Shown here: positions 21,048 through 26,641 of the stretch, in pieces
How positions within the stretch are numbered: the first letter of the stretch is position 1
Layout of the letters: each line of letters begins with the position of its first letter
Source: CAYURH01 sp964447105
GTDB taxonomy: Bacteria; Patescibacteriota; Saccharimonadia; Saccharimonadales; EFPC-124
NCBI GenBank assembly: GCA_964447105.1
Contig: CAYURH010000015.1
Location: 1-26,641, forward strand
Direction: 5' to 3'
DNA length: 26,641 nucleotides
Program-made: the position numbers and the translations under genes
The notes under the pieces: generated by a model
The model's input: only the letters and a program-made list of their open reading frames with translations
What the model was told of the DNA's origin: nothing
The model's database searches: none

Positions 21048-21661
21048 TACTTGCTTCCTCCGATAAACACCAGGCCTCGACGAGGACCAGGCACGGCGCC
21101 TTTAACGCCGATCAGGTTGCGCTCGGTGTCTACCAAAGCAACAACCAGGTTCTTTACAGTCACGCGTTCTGCGCCCATGTGGCCAGCCATGCGTTTGCCC
21201 TTGAATACTTTTTGTGGGTACATAGAACCGATAGAACCAGGTTTGCGAATGTAGCCTTTGTAGCCGTGGCTGCGTTGGCTTTCGCTAAAGTTGTGCCGTT
21301 TGATTGTGCCGGCAAAACCTTTACCTTTGCTCGTACCAGTTACGTCCACGTGGTCACCCAGTTCAAACTGGCTGGCGTCGATGGTGGCGCCGACAGTCAG
21401 ATCTTCTGACATATCGTCAACCCGTACTTCACGAATGTATTTCGGACTCACCTTGGCTTCTTTCAGGTGGCCTTTCACGGCATTGCTCAGGTTCTTACCC
21501 TGTCCATACCCAATTTGCACCGCTGTGTAGCCGTCTTTTTCAGTCGACTTCACCTGAGTCACGGTGCATGGGCCCGCTTGGATGATAGTCACTGGAATAG
21601 CAACACCATCCTCCTGGAGGAGCTGGGTCATACCAATTTTGGTACCGAGTAGCGCTTTCAT
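21047..21661 (-). CDS. rplC: 50S ribosomal protein L3
   Basis: 204 residues from ATG 21661. GGGAG 7 nt upstream and the family-typical KALLGTKIGMTQLLQEDG start favour it over ATG 21691, which lies inside the leader hairpin. TGTSKGKGFAGTIKRHNF, SHGYKGYIRKPGSIGS and KGKRMAGHMG are typical of the loop near the peptidyl-transferase centre. It is the first gene of the long unit: rpsJ, usually directly upstream, is 2.5 kb away behind a terminator. Confidence 0.98.
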   Translation of the reverse strand: MKALLGTKIGMTQLLQEDGVAIPVTIIQAGPCTVTQVKSTEKDGYTAVQIGYGQGKNLSNAVKGHLKEAKVSPKYIREVRVDDMSEDLTVGATIDASQFELGDHVDVTGTSKGKGFAGTIKRHNFSESQRSHGYKGYIRKPGSIGSMYPQKVFKGKRMAGHMGAERVTVKNLVVALVDTERNLIGVKGAVPGPRRGLVFIGGSK

Positions 21662-21690
21662 GCGTTTGCTCCCAATAGAAAAACTTGGCA

Positions 21691-21751
21691 TCCCCTGGTA
21701 TCTCTGGTAAAGAGACCTAGGGACGTACCAAGATTCTACGTTTTAATCTTG
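21691..21751 (-). promoter_or_regulatory. Structured leader of the rplC operon
   Basis: The roughly 100-nt leader between the promoter and the rplC ATG folds into CAAGATT / AATCTTG (21751-21745 and 21735-21729, 9-nt loop), then a 33-nt hairpin at 21723-21691 with 15 opposed positions, two mismatches and an ACC loop. The second hairpin ends 29 nt before the ATG. A ribosomal protein (L4 by analogy with E. coli) could bind here; that is inference. Confidence 0.6.
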
Positions 21752-21770
21752 ATAGAAAGTTACGCCTTGT

Positions 21771-21800
21771 AGTGTAACAGATGAGCACCTCTGGAGTCAA
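21771..21800 (-). promoter_or_regulatory. Promoter of the rplC-to-rplO unit
   Basis: TTGACT (21800-21795), 18-nt spacer, TACACT (21776-21771), with TGT before the -10 giving an extended -10. A 10-bp palindrome ACGTTAACGT lies just upstream at 21810-21819. Confidence 0.82.
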
Positions 21801-21880
21801 GAATTTTGTACGTTAACGTGTATTTTTCTTGCCCACGCGTTTTGTGAGCCAAAAAGCATAGAACTTTCCGCTGCAAATGA

Positions 21881-22153
21881 CTACAGCATAATCCCCGTCG
21901 GCAAAAACAAACTTACAATTGTGGCAATCAGCAAAATCGCATATTCAATTTTGCGATCTATCTGAAAATGATCATGACTCGCAAATAGCAGACCGACGAA
22001 CAGTCCTAGTGGCAGACCATTGATACCAAAATCGCCAATAAATATCGGGTTTGGGAAGCGCAACCATAGCGAGCCGAGCACGATGTAGAGCACCAATTTC
22101 AAGAAATATAAGCTGTCTTTTTCGTCGCTTGGTTTGGTGGTGTGCTTAGCCAT
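21881..22153 (-). CDS. Small membrane protein of unknown function
   Basis: 90 residues from ATG 22153. After a charged start (AKHTTKPSDEKDS) come two to three hydrophobic segments: about 16-33, 44-58 (GLPLGLFVGLLFASH) and 68-88 (IEYAILLIATIVSLFLPTGI). No SD; an extended -10 (TGC-TACACT) ends 13 nt before the ATG. An upstream in-frame ATG at 22186 falls inside the promoter and is unlikely. Family not recognised. It lies between the rplC promoter and the divergent GC-rich gene. Confidence 0.75.
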   Translation of the reverse strand: MAKHTTKPSDEKDSLYFLKLVLYIVLGSLWLRFPNPIFIGDFGINGLPLGLFVGLLFASHDHFQIDRKIEYAILLIATIVSLFLPTGIML

Positions 22154-22166
22154 AATTGTTATGGTT

Positions 22167-22175
22167 AGTGTAGCA
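22167..22175 (-). promoter_or_regulatory. Extended -10 of the small membrane protein gene
   Basis: TGC-TACACT on the minus strand, the same -10 sequence as the rplC promoter. It lies beside the plus-strand -35 at 22180-22185, so the two divergent promoters share DNA. Confidence 0.5.
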
Positions 22176-22179
22176 TACA

Positions 22180-22208
22180 TTGACATGCAGCTAGTTTGCT
22201 TTTATTGT
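22180..22208 (+). promoter_or_regulatory. Promoter of the GC-rich gene at 22261
   Basis: TTGACA (22180-22185), a perfect -35, 17-nt spacer, TATTGT (22203-22208). The start would be near 22215, leaving a leader of about 46 nt that holds a 7-bp hairpin (GTTACCC 22221-22227 / GGGTGAC 22232-22238). Confidence 0.72.
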
Positions 22209-22244
22209 ATCTAATACAAAGTTACCCACACGGGTGACGATGAC

Positions 22245-22255
22245 GACAGGAGTCA
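22245..22255 (+). repeat. 11-nt inverted repeat, left copy (covers the ribosome-binding site)
   Basis: GACAGGAGTCA contains the AGGAG site of the gene at 22261. Its exact reverse complement is at 22715-22725, after the stop codon, so the two ends of the mRNA could pair over 11 bp and hide the ribosome-binding site. Confidence 0.8.
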
Positions 22256-22260
22256 ACATA

Positions 22261-22665
22261 GTGGGAGCCATCATAACCACTTGGGATGAGTTGCTGCGCA
22301 GCGAGTTGCGCGTGACCAACCCCAACCCCCAAGCGCTCGGGGAGTTGGCCGTATACGTACCAGGCGCGGGTGGGCTGATGCGCCTGTATGGTTCAGGGGG
22401 ACCAGTGAACCTGATCTTGACATCCCACGTATACGAACTGCCCATGGAAGGTCGGGCTCGCTATGGCGTGTTGCAGGACCGCTACGTGGATGTTCCGGCT
22501 GGCACGTTGGTGGTAGCGGCGTGCCAGGTGGGGCCTACAACGCCAGCGGACACGGACCTCTACTCGGCATTCAGCCTGGGGATGGATACCTTGCCCGACA
22601 GTGATGATGGCGTGCTGTGCGTGTGCGTTCGTGTGCAGGACGCAGCGCAAATCGTGACCGGATGA
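22261..22665 (+). CDS. GC-rich gene, soluble protein of unknown function
   Basis: 134 residues from GTG 22261. AGGAG (22248-22252) lies 8 nt upstream and decides this start over the in-frame GTG at 22234, which lies in a leader hairpin. No signal peptide or TM segment. The product is rich in Gly, Val, Leu, Pro and Asp (for example LAVYVPGAGGLMRLYGSGG, then YVDVPAGTLVVAACQVGP), suggesting a beta-rich domain; the end holds VLCVCVRVQDA with two Cys. I recognise no family; the composition recalls phage virion or capsid-accessory proteins, but that is only an impression. Much higher GC than the neighbouring genes and opposite strand to the whole ribosomal cluster. Confidence 0.7.
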   Translation: MGAIITTWDELLRSELRVTNPNPQALGELAVYVPGAGGLMRLYGSGGPVNLILTSHVYELPMEGRARYGVLQDRYVDVPAGTLVVAACQVGPTTPADTDLYSAFSLGMDTLPDSDDGVLCVCVRVQDAAQIVTG

Positions 22666-22714
22666 TTTTCGGCCTCGATCACTCTTAGTCACGCGGGCTC
22701 CAGGTGTGCACCAC

Positions 22715-22725
22715 TGACTCCTGTC
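22715..22725 (+). repeat. 11-nt inverted repeat, right copy
   Basis: TGACTCCTGTC, reverse complement of 22245-22255, 50 nt after the stop of the gene at 22261 and directly before the terminator stem. Confidence 0.8.
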
Positions 22726-22762
22726 CCGCAACCAGTGCGCATGATGTGCGTGGTGGTTGCGG
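22726..22762 (+). terminator. GC-rich stem after the gene at 22261
   Basis: CCGCAACCA (22726-22734) / TGGTTGCGG (22754-22762), with inner GCGCA / TGTGC pairing. It abuts the stop codon of the convergent minus-strand gene at 22763. T-rich sequence follows about 15 nt later on the plus strand. Confidence 0.65.
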
Positions 22763-23119
22763 CTAGTTGTTATCGTTTTTGTTCTTGAAGTAATAGGCGA
22801 TTACAAAACCAAAGAGTGGGCCTACAACAGATGTATAGGTTTGGATCATGTCCACTGGAGTCAACATGTAGGCGTCGTCACCGGTGACTTGGTGGGCAAC
22901 GAGGTTGTATACCGGTATACCCACAAGCAGTAATACCAAAATCCAGAAGTACCAGCGCATAAAGTTGCGAGCTAATTCATTGCGGGTGTCGCCTTCGGCC
23001 TGACTAGCGCGCTTTAGGGCCTCGACGTCTTTTTTGGCGAGATCGTCTTTGAGGGTGTCGAAACGTTCAAGCGTGCGCTCGGCTGTAGCAATGGTGCGGG
23101 GTGAAACTTTTTTGGCCAT
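22763..23119 (-). CDS. Two-TM membrane protein with coiled-coil N terminus
   Basis: 118 residues from ATG 23119; a GTG one codon earlier overlaps the upstream TAG and is an alternative. Residues 1-50 are charged and helical, a likely coiled coil. Two TM segments follow: about 56-75 (WYFWILVLLLVGIPVYNLV) and 93-112 (SVVGPLFGFVIAYYF), ending in a short KNKNDNN tail. Size and layout recall holin- or stressosome-type accessory membrane proteins, but no family is recognised. It overlaps or abuts the 99-residue gene upstream, so the two are one unit. Confidence 0.78.
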   Translation of the reverse strand: MAKKVSPRTIATAERTLERFDTLKDDLAKKDVEALKRASQAEGDTRNELARNFMRWYFWILVLLLVGIPVYNLVAHQVTGDDAYMLTPVDMIQTYTSVVGPLFGFVIAYYFKNKNDNN

Positions 23120-23121
23120 CA

Positions 23122-23421
23122 CTAGTCCTTGATGTCGAGCAATGCATCTTCTACCACCTTTTGCAGCTTTTCGTTGTTTTTAAGTAATTTGTCGATAATT
23201 TCCATGATGGGTTTGGCCTCGGCCATTCTCTCTTCGGCCACAAGCTTGCGCGCTAGACCAATGAGGTCGGTGACAGCCGCAATGTTGGCTTTGGTAACGT
23301 CGCTAAACTGAATTGCACGGCGAGTCCGTTTGTTTGTGGCGTATTCGACCCATGACACACTGGAGGTCTTGTTGCCGCCTACCAGCGACCGCATGTATTC
23401 CGTAAACTTGTCTTCAGCCAT
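23122..23421 (-). CDS. Small helical cytoplasmic protein, partner of the two-TM protein
   Basis: 99 residues, mostly charged helix: the second half (ARKLVAEERMAEAKPIMEII, then KLLKNNEKLQKVVEDALL) looks like a coiled coil. No Cys, no signal. First gene of a two-gene unit with the 2-TM protein. The promoter -10 ends 6 nt before the ATG and no SD is present, so the mRNA is probably leaderless. Family not recognised. Confidence 0.78.
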   Translation of the reverse strand: MAEDKFTEYMRSLVGGNKTSSVSWVEYATNKRTRRAIQFSDVTKANIAAVTDLIGLARKLVAEERMAEAKPIMEIIDKLLKNNEKLQKVVEDALLDIKD

Positions 23422-23427
23422 GCTATT

Positions 23428-23456
23428 ATTTTACGACATTATTTACAGTCGCACAA
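23428..23456 (-). promoter_or_regulatory. Promoter of the two-gene unit 23421-22763
   Basis: TTGTGC (23456-23451), 17-nt spacer, TAAAAT (23433-23428) on the minus strand. The -10 ends 6 nt before the ATG at 23421, so transcription should start at the ATG itself. Confidence 0.62.
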
Positions 23457-23488
23457 AAATAAACCATGGCTAAAGCACTTTGCTAAAT

Positions 23489-24124
23489 TTAGATGTATTC
23501 GCCGTGTTCATCTGTTTGAACAACAGATTCAAAATTCTCACCAGCTGCAGCTGTAATATTTGAGGAATAATAATGCCGTGCTGTTTCACTGGTAATCGAA
23601 GGGTGACCCTGTGTGCTTAATGCGCGCGACATTACAGCAAAAGTTTCTGCATACCCTTTCACCAGTTCGCGTAACTCCCCTTCTTTATCTGGATCACAAC
23701 CAAATTCAGCATTCGGACCGATACTGGTTGCGCTAAGCATGGTATAACCGCTCAGGCGCATCATCATAATTTGCGCTTCGACAGCAGGCACGTTACCTGC
23801 GGCGTCGCTTTGTGCTTTTAATTGCTCCCGAGCCTGGTCTGCCACCCTATCACCCAAAAAAGAAAATGTGGCTACGGACAGATCAAATACTTGCTGCAGG
23901 GCATCTGGATCCATCTTTTGCAAGGCAGGCGCATCCACCCCGTTTAGTAATGATACGGTGTTGCGCATTAACAGATTGGCGCGGTCGTAGGCAAATGGTT
24001 CTGTTTGGGAGATGTCTTCTGCGACTTCCAAACCACGCTCGGCAAGGCTTTCTACTTCGACATCAACTTCACCGTTGTCACGGTCAATACCCACTTCGTT
24101 TCTTAAGGCAACATCGCTCGTCAT
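23489..24124 (-). CDS. Acidic soluble protein of unknown function
   Basis: 211 residues, strongly acidic, no TM or signal. The first 40 residues are low-complexity (RDNGEVDVEVESLAERGLEV); 45-170 looks all-helical (LQQVFDLSVATFSFLGDRVA, then AQIMMMRLSGYTMLSATSI). No catalytic motif seen. No SD before the ATG. It is directly downstream of the rpsJ terminator and upstream of the two-gene unit, in the block that splits rpsJ from rplC. Codon use and GC look native. Family not recognised. Confidence 0.75.
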   Translation of the reverse strand: MTSDVALRNEVGIDRDNGEVDVEVESLAERGLEVAEDISQTEPFAYDRANLLMRNTVSLLNGVDAPALQKMDPDALQQVFDLSVATFSFLGDRVADQAREQLKAQSDAAGNVPAVEAQIMMMRLSGYTMLSATSIGPNAEFGCDPDKEGELRELVKGYAETFAVMSRALSTQGHPSITSETARHYYSSNITAAAGENFESVVQTDEHGEYI

Positions 24125-24145
24125 GTATAAAGCTTATCATAAACT

Positions 24146-24177
24146 AAAAGAGCAAGCTTGTTGCAGCCCGCTCTTTT
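24146..24177 (-). terminator. Intrinsic terminator after rpsJ
   Basis: Minus-strand stem AAAAGAGCGGGCT (24177-24165) / AGCTTGCTCTTTT (24158-24146), 13 pairs including two G-T, 6-nt loop, T-rich end. It begins 16 nt after the rpsJ stop and cuts S10 off from the rest of the S10 cluster. Confidence 0.85.
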
Positions 24178-24192
24178 TAGCGACAAACCGAT

Positions 24193-24516
24193 CTACATGC
24201 GAATTTCAGCGTCGCAGCCTGCAGGCAAGCTGAGATTCTGAAGACTGTCGATGGTCTTGGGGGTGGGGTTGGTGATGTCGATCAGGCGTTTGTGTACGCG
24301 CATTTCGAAGTGTTCACCACCTTTTTTGTACACGTGCGGACTTTTCACTACAGTGTATGTGCTCTTGCGTGTGGGCAGCGGCACAGGGCCGGCAATGCTC
24401 GCGCCGGTGCGCAGGGCAGTGTCGATGATTTGTTTGGCTGATTGGTCGATGACTTTGTGATCATAGGCCTTGAGGCGAATGCGAATTCGCTGTTTGATCT
24501 CTGGCGTTGGTGCCAT
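24193..24516 (-). CDS. rpsJ: 30S ribosomal protein S10
   Basis: 107 residues from ATG 24516; GGGAG lies 4 nt upstream, and the product then starts MAPTPEIKQRIRIRLKAYDH as expected. The frame stays open upstream to 24618 but that stretch is leader and promoter. GPVPLPTRKSTYTVVKSPHV is the S10 loop. S10 also acts with NusB in antitermination. Here it is transcribed alone, with its own promoter and terminator, which is unusual because rpsJ normally leads the S10 operon. Confidence 0.97.
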   Translation of the reverse strand: MAPTPEIKQRIRIRLKAYDHKVIDQSAKQIIDTALRTGASIAGPVPLPTRKSTYTVVKSPHVYKKGGEHFEMRVHKRLIDITNPTPKTIDSLQNLSLPAGCDAEIRM

Positions 24517-24589
24517 ATATCTCCCTTGCCGTAACCTCTCCACTGCTCTCGTGTCAGGGCGAGTTCTCGGCATAATTATGTATGCAGAC

Positions 24590-24618
24590 AGTATATCAGA
24601 TGGTGCACGCATTGACAA
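24590..24618 (-). promoter_or_regulatory. Promoter of rpsJ
   Basis: TTGTCA (24618-24613), 17-nt spacer, TATACT (24595-24590), with TGA before the -10. The leader of about 65 nt holds small hairpins such as CGAG-AA-CTCG before the GGGAG site. Confidence 0.8.
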
Positions 24619-24702
24619 CTCATTGCGTTTATCCTAATGCATCTCTGGCAACGCCTTCATCTACGGGGCAGCTCGACACATCCTTTGAATAATTATATTT
24701 AC

Positions 24703-24731
24703 TGCCCGAGGTCGACGTGCGACCCCGGGCA
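24703..24731 (-). terminator. GC-rich stem after the M23 peptidase gene
   Basis: Minus-strand stem TGCCCGGGGTCG (24731-24720) / CGACCTCGGGCA (24714-24703), 12 pairs with one G-T, loop CACGT; AT-rich but no pure T run after it. It begins 6 nt after the stop codon. Confidence 0.7.
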
Positions 24732-24737
24732 TACGCA

Positions 24738-25745
24738 CTATGAGCGTGCGTAGATGGGCAGACCGAAGCGGTCAGTCAGGAACACACTTCGCGGTCCGTA
24801 GCGCAGCACGCCCGGAACGGGCGTGTATACGTTGAAATGCGGGAGCGTGCCCCACTCGCCCGACACCTGAGCCCACCAGCTAGCAGGGTCGATGATGTCG
24901 CGCTTGGTGCAGGCAGCCAGCTGTACAGAAACGTTGAGCTGTACCTCGCCGTAACGCAGGGCGGTGCAGTTGCGCCCACCGTAGAACTGAACGTGCACAT
25001 GCGGTTTGTCCCAGCTAGGGCAGCGCGACACCGTGCCCGTAACCACGTCGAAGTCCTCGACACAGTCCTTGTTCAGCCCGGAATAACCCATCCAGCCGAT
25101 GATCGTGTCGGGCTTAACTGGCGTACCCAGACCCCACATAGTGGCGTCGGACTGAATCAAGTCAGCCGGGAACCACTGGCCAGGCCCCTGGAAGACGGGT
25201 GGCAGGTAGTGAAGCGCTGGGTTGACGCGCGAGAAGTGGAACATCTGCGCGACCTGCCCATTGGGCGTTGCGCCGCCGTCTTCGCTGTAGCGAACCTCGG
25301 CCACCAGGCCGCCGATGCTGATGTGGTGCACGATGCCAGTCGCGGGATCCGTCCAGTCGCTCGGAATCCGCTGATACGACCAGTATGCCCGCCCGTAGGC
25401 ACCCGCGTAGATAGGCGTGCCCCACCCAAAATCGGGGTGGGTCGGGAGGTTCAGGTCGATGGCGTCGTGACCGGTACCCACGATGCCATTCTCATCGAGG
25501 GCGCCAATCCAGCCGCTGGGCACGAAGATCGAATTGCGTGCGTCCGCCGCGCTGAAGAACATCTTCAGGAACGGTCGCGGAATGGGCGGCGCATCGACCG
25601 GCGTCGGGTCGAGGCGCTGCGTCTGAACGGCGGGCGCAGCTCGGTTCGGCTGGTCGGCCGCCGAGCTTGCTCCCGCTGTATTCAGAACAGCGAGACTGAT
25701 GGCCAGGACTGCAGAGGCCAGTAAGGCCCCGCGCTTCCTAGTCAT
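24738..25745 (-). CDS. Secreted M23-family (lysostaphin-type) metalloendopeptidase
   Basis: 335 residues from ATG 25745; GGAG 7 nt upstream and the signal peptide that follows decide this start over the frame start at 25790. Residues 1-30 are a signal peptide (TRKR, hydrophobic core, ASSAA). The M23 zinc site is complete: HDAID (93-97, HxxxD) and PHVHV (248-252, HxH). Other family parts: GTPIYAGAYGRAYW (109-122), MFHFSRV (168-174) in place of the YxHL segment, VKPDTIIGWMGYSG (210-223). Four Cys (228, 242, 260, 279). M23 enzymes cut peptidoglycan cross-bridges. For an epibiont it could act on the host wall or its own; that is inference. High GC; it separates tuf from rpsJ. Confidence 0.88.
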   Translation of the reverse strand: MTRKRGALLASAVLAISLAVLNTAGASSAADQPNRAAPAVQTQRLDPTPVDAPPIPRPFLKMFFSAADARNSIFVPSGWIGALDENGIVGTGHDAIDLNLPTHPDFGWGTPIYAGAYGRAYWSYQRIPSDWTDPATGIVHHISIGGLVAEVRYSEDGGATPNGQVAQMFHFSRVNPALHYLPPVFQGPGQWFPADLIQSDATMWGLGTPVKPDTIIGWMGYSGLNKDCVEDFDVVTGTVSRCPSWDKPHVHVQFYGGRNCTALRYGEVQLNVSVQLAACTKRDIIDPASWWAQVSGEWGTLPHFNVYTPVPGVLRYGPRSVFLTDRFGLPIYARS

Positions 25746-25838
25746 GCGCAATCTCCAATCGCTAGGAGGGACGGGTGCGTCTACACCCAACTATCCCATT
25801 AAATATACTGCTTAAATAAGTAAAAAGTTTCAATATAC

Positions 25839-25867
25839 AAAAAGAACCGCGCTTGGCGGTTCTTTTT
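25839..25867. terminator. Intrinsic terminator after tuf
   Basis: Perfect 12-bp stem AAAAAGAACCGC (25839-25850) / GCGGTTCTTTTT (25856-25867), loop GCTTG, 17 nt after the tuf stop. Works in both directions by sequence. It stops tuf transcription from entering the M23 gene, which must then have its own promoter in the AT-rich stretch 25795-25838. Confidence 0.9.
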
Positions 25868-25884
25868 GCGTTGATCAATCAAAC

Positions 25885-26641
25885 TTATTTGATGATCTTG
25901 GTTACCACACCGGCACCAACGGTACGGCCGCCTTCGCGGATGGCGAAGCGCAGACCTTGGTCCATGGCGATTGGAGCGAGCAGTTTTACCTTGAAGGTAA
26001 TCGTGTCGCCTGGCATTACCATTTCTTTGTCGGCTGGCAGCTCAACTTCACCGGTCACGTCAGTAGTGCGGAAGTAGAACTGTGGTTTGTAGCCTTTGAA
26101 GAATGGCGTGTGGCGGCCACCTTCTTCTTTGGTGAGTACGTAGACTTCACTTTCGAATTCGGTGTGAGGAGTGATGCTGCCTGGTTTGGCAATCACCTGA
26201 CCGCGTTCAATCTGATCGCGCTCAATACCGCGGAGCAACAGACCGGCGTTGTCGCCAGCTTGGCCTTGGTCGAGGTTCTTTTTGAAGGCTTCGATACCAG
26301 TTACCACGCTCTTTTGGCTGTCGCGGATACCCACGATTTCAACTTCGTCGTTGATCTTCACAATACCTTGTTCGATACGACCAGTGGCTACAGTACCACG
26401 GCCTTTGATGCTAAACACATCTTCGACAGGCATAAGGAATGGTTTGTCTAGGTCGCGCTTGGGCTGTTCGATGTAGCTATCGAGTGCGCCAACCAGTTCC
26501 ATGATAGCGTCTTCGTATTTGGCGTCGCCTTCCAAAGCTTTAAGAGCAGAACCCTTAATGATTGGAGCGTCACGGTCAAATTCGTATTTGGCTAGCAAGT
26601 CACGTACGTCTTCTTCGACTAGTTCTACCAAGTCAGCGTCG
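25885..26641 (-). CDS. tuf: Elongation factor Tu, N-terminal part outside the window
   Basis: 252 codons visible; the frame continues past the right edge. The visible part starts in the last third of the GTPase domain (VELVEEDVRDLLAKYEF, then GSALKAL, the G5 motif) and includes domains II (KGRGTVATGRIEQGIVKIND) and III (EVYVLTKEEGGRHTPFFKGY, then FRTTDVTGEV). EF-Tu carries aminoacyl-tRNA to the ribosome. The C terminus VGAGVVTKIIK is standard. Directly upstream of the S10 region as in many bacteria, but separated from rpsJ by the M23 gene. Confidence 0.98.
   Translation of the reverse strand, partial: DADLVELVEEDVRDLLAKYEFDRDAPIIKGSALKALEGDAKYEDAIMELVGALDSYIEQPKRDLDKPFLMPVEDVFSIKGRGTVATGRIEQGIVKINDEVEIVGIRDSQKSVVTGIEAFKKNLDQGQAGDNAGLLLRGIERDQIERGQVIAKPGSITPHTEFESEVYVLTKEEGGRHTPFFKGYKPQFYFRTTDVTGEVELPADKEMVMPGDTITFKVKLLAPIAMDQGLRFAIREGGRTVGAGVVTKIIK

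Noticed and set aside
22245..22725. MITE or insertion element bounded by the 11-bp inverted repeat
   Set aside because: No target-site duplication next to the repeats, and the left copy coincides with the SD of the enclosed gene, which a regulatory role explains better.
22726..22762. Integron attC site after a GC-rich gene cassette
   Set aside because: The stem lacks the GTTRRRY/RYYYAAC core sites and no integrase is in the window.
24837..25724. 295-codon plus-strand open frame opposite the M23 gene
   Set aside because: High GC leaves antisense frames open. The minus frame has signal peptide, M23 motifs and SD; the plus frame has none.
1..26641. CRISPR arrays, transposases or phage integrases
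   Set aside because: No spaced direct repeats and no recombinase motifs were seen on either strand.

Overview
The window reads as a compact genome of a Candidate Phyla Radiation (Patescibacteria) bacterium, most likely Saccharibacteria (TM7). This is inferred from the S10-spc-alpha gene order with no rpmD (L30) between rpsE and rplO, no adk or map between secY and infA, a Saccharibacteria-like RpoA, tightly overlapping genes (many TAATG stop/start overlaps) and several genes that look leaderless. UGA is a stop here and Trp is TGG, so this is not a UGA-recoding lineage. Almost every gene lies on the minus strand; only two small genes and one RNA lie on the plus strand.

Layout, left to right. 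(1) 1-152: tRNA-Tyr (cut by the window edge) and tRNA-Thr, abutting with no spacer. (2) 204-4608: a minus operon in the order trpS, rluD-type pseudouridine synthase, holB, TPR protein, LmbE-type deacetylase, preceded by a 13-codon leader peptide with two Trp codons and an attenuator. (3) 4653-5443: a divergent GC-rich plus-strand gene for a secreted protein, closed by two terminators. (4) 5462-9594: the alpha operon infA-rpmJ-rpsM-rpsK-rpsD-rpoA-rplQ-rplM-rpsI with its own promoter. (5) 9673-11748: secY, a 3-TM protein and a missed 52-residue Cys-rich protein. (6) 11830-12360: no protein gene but two convergent RNA units, a plus-strand structured RNA with a strong terminator and a minus-strand tRNA-like RNA with an abnormal anticodon arm. 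(7) 12376-12933: an alpha/beta-hydrolase. (8) 12969-21800: one long minus unit from rplC to rplO, 19 ribosomal proteins, with a promoter and structured leader in front of rplC. (9) 21881-24124: five genes of unknown function separating rplC from rpsJ, one of them a GC-rich plus-strand gene. (10) 24146-24618: rpsJ as its own unit. (11) 24703-25745: a GC-rich gene for a secreted M23 peptidase. (12) 25839-end: the 3' part of tuf.

The core genes make ribosomes, start translation (IF-1), transcribe (RpoA), translocate (SecY) and elongate (EF-Tu). Three GC-rich genes (4714, 22261 and 25745) sit exactly at borders between these transcription units. Each has a Shine-Dalgarno site and a GC-rich 3' stem, unlike the leaderless-looking native genes nearby, and two of the three products are predicted to be secreted. 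I infer accessory cargo, possibly from or for an actinobacterial host. The best-supported new observation is the Trp-codon attenuator of trpS. The most open one is the paired RNA locus between rplO and secY.
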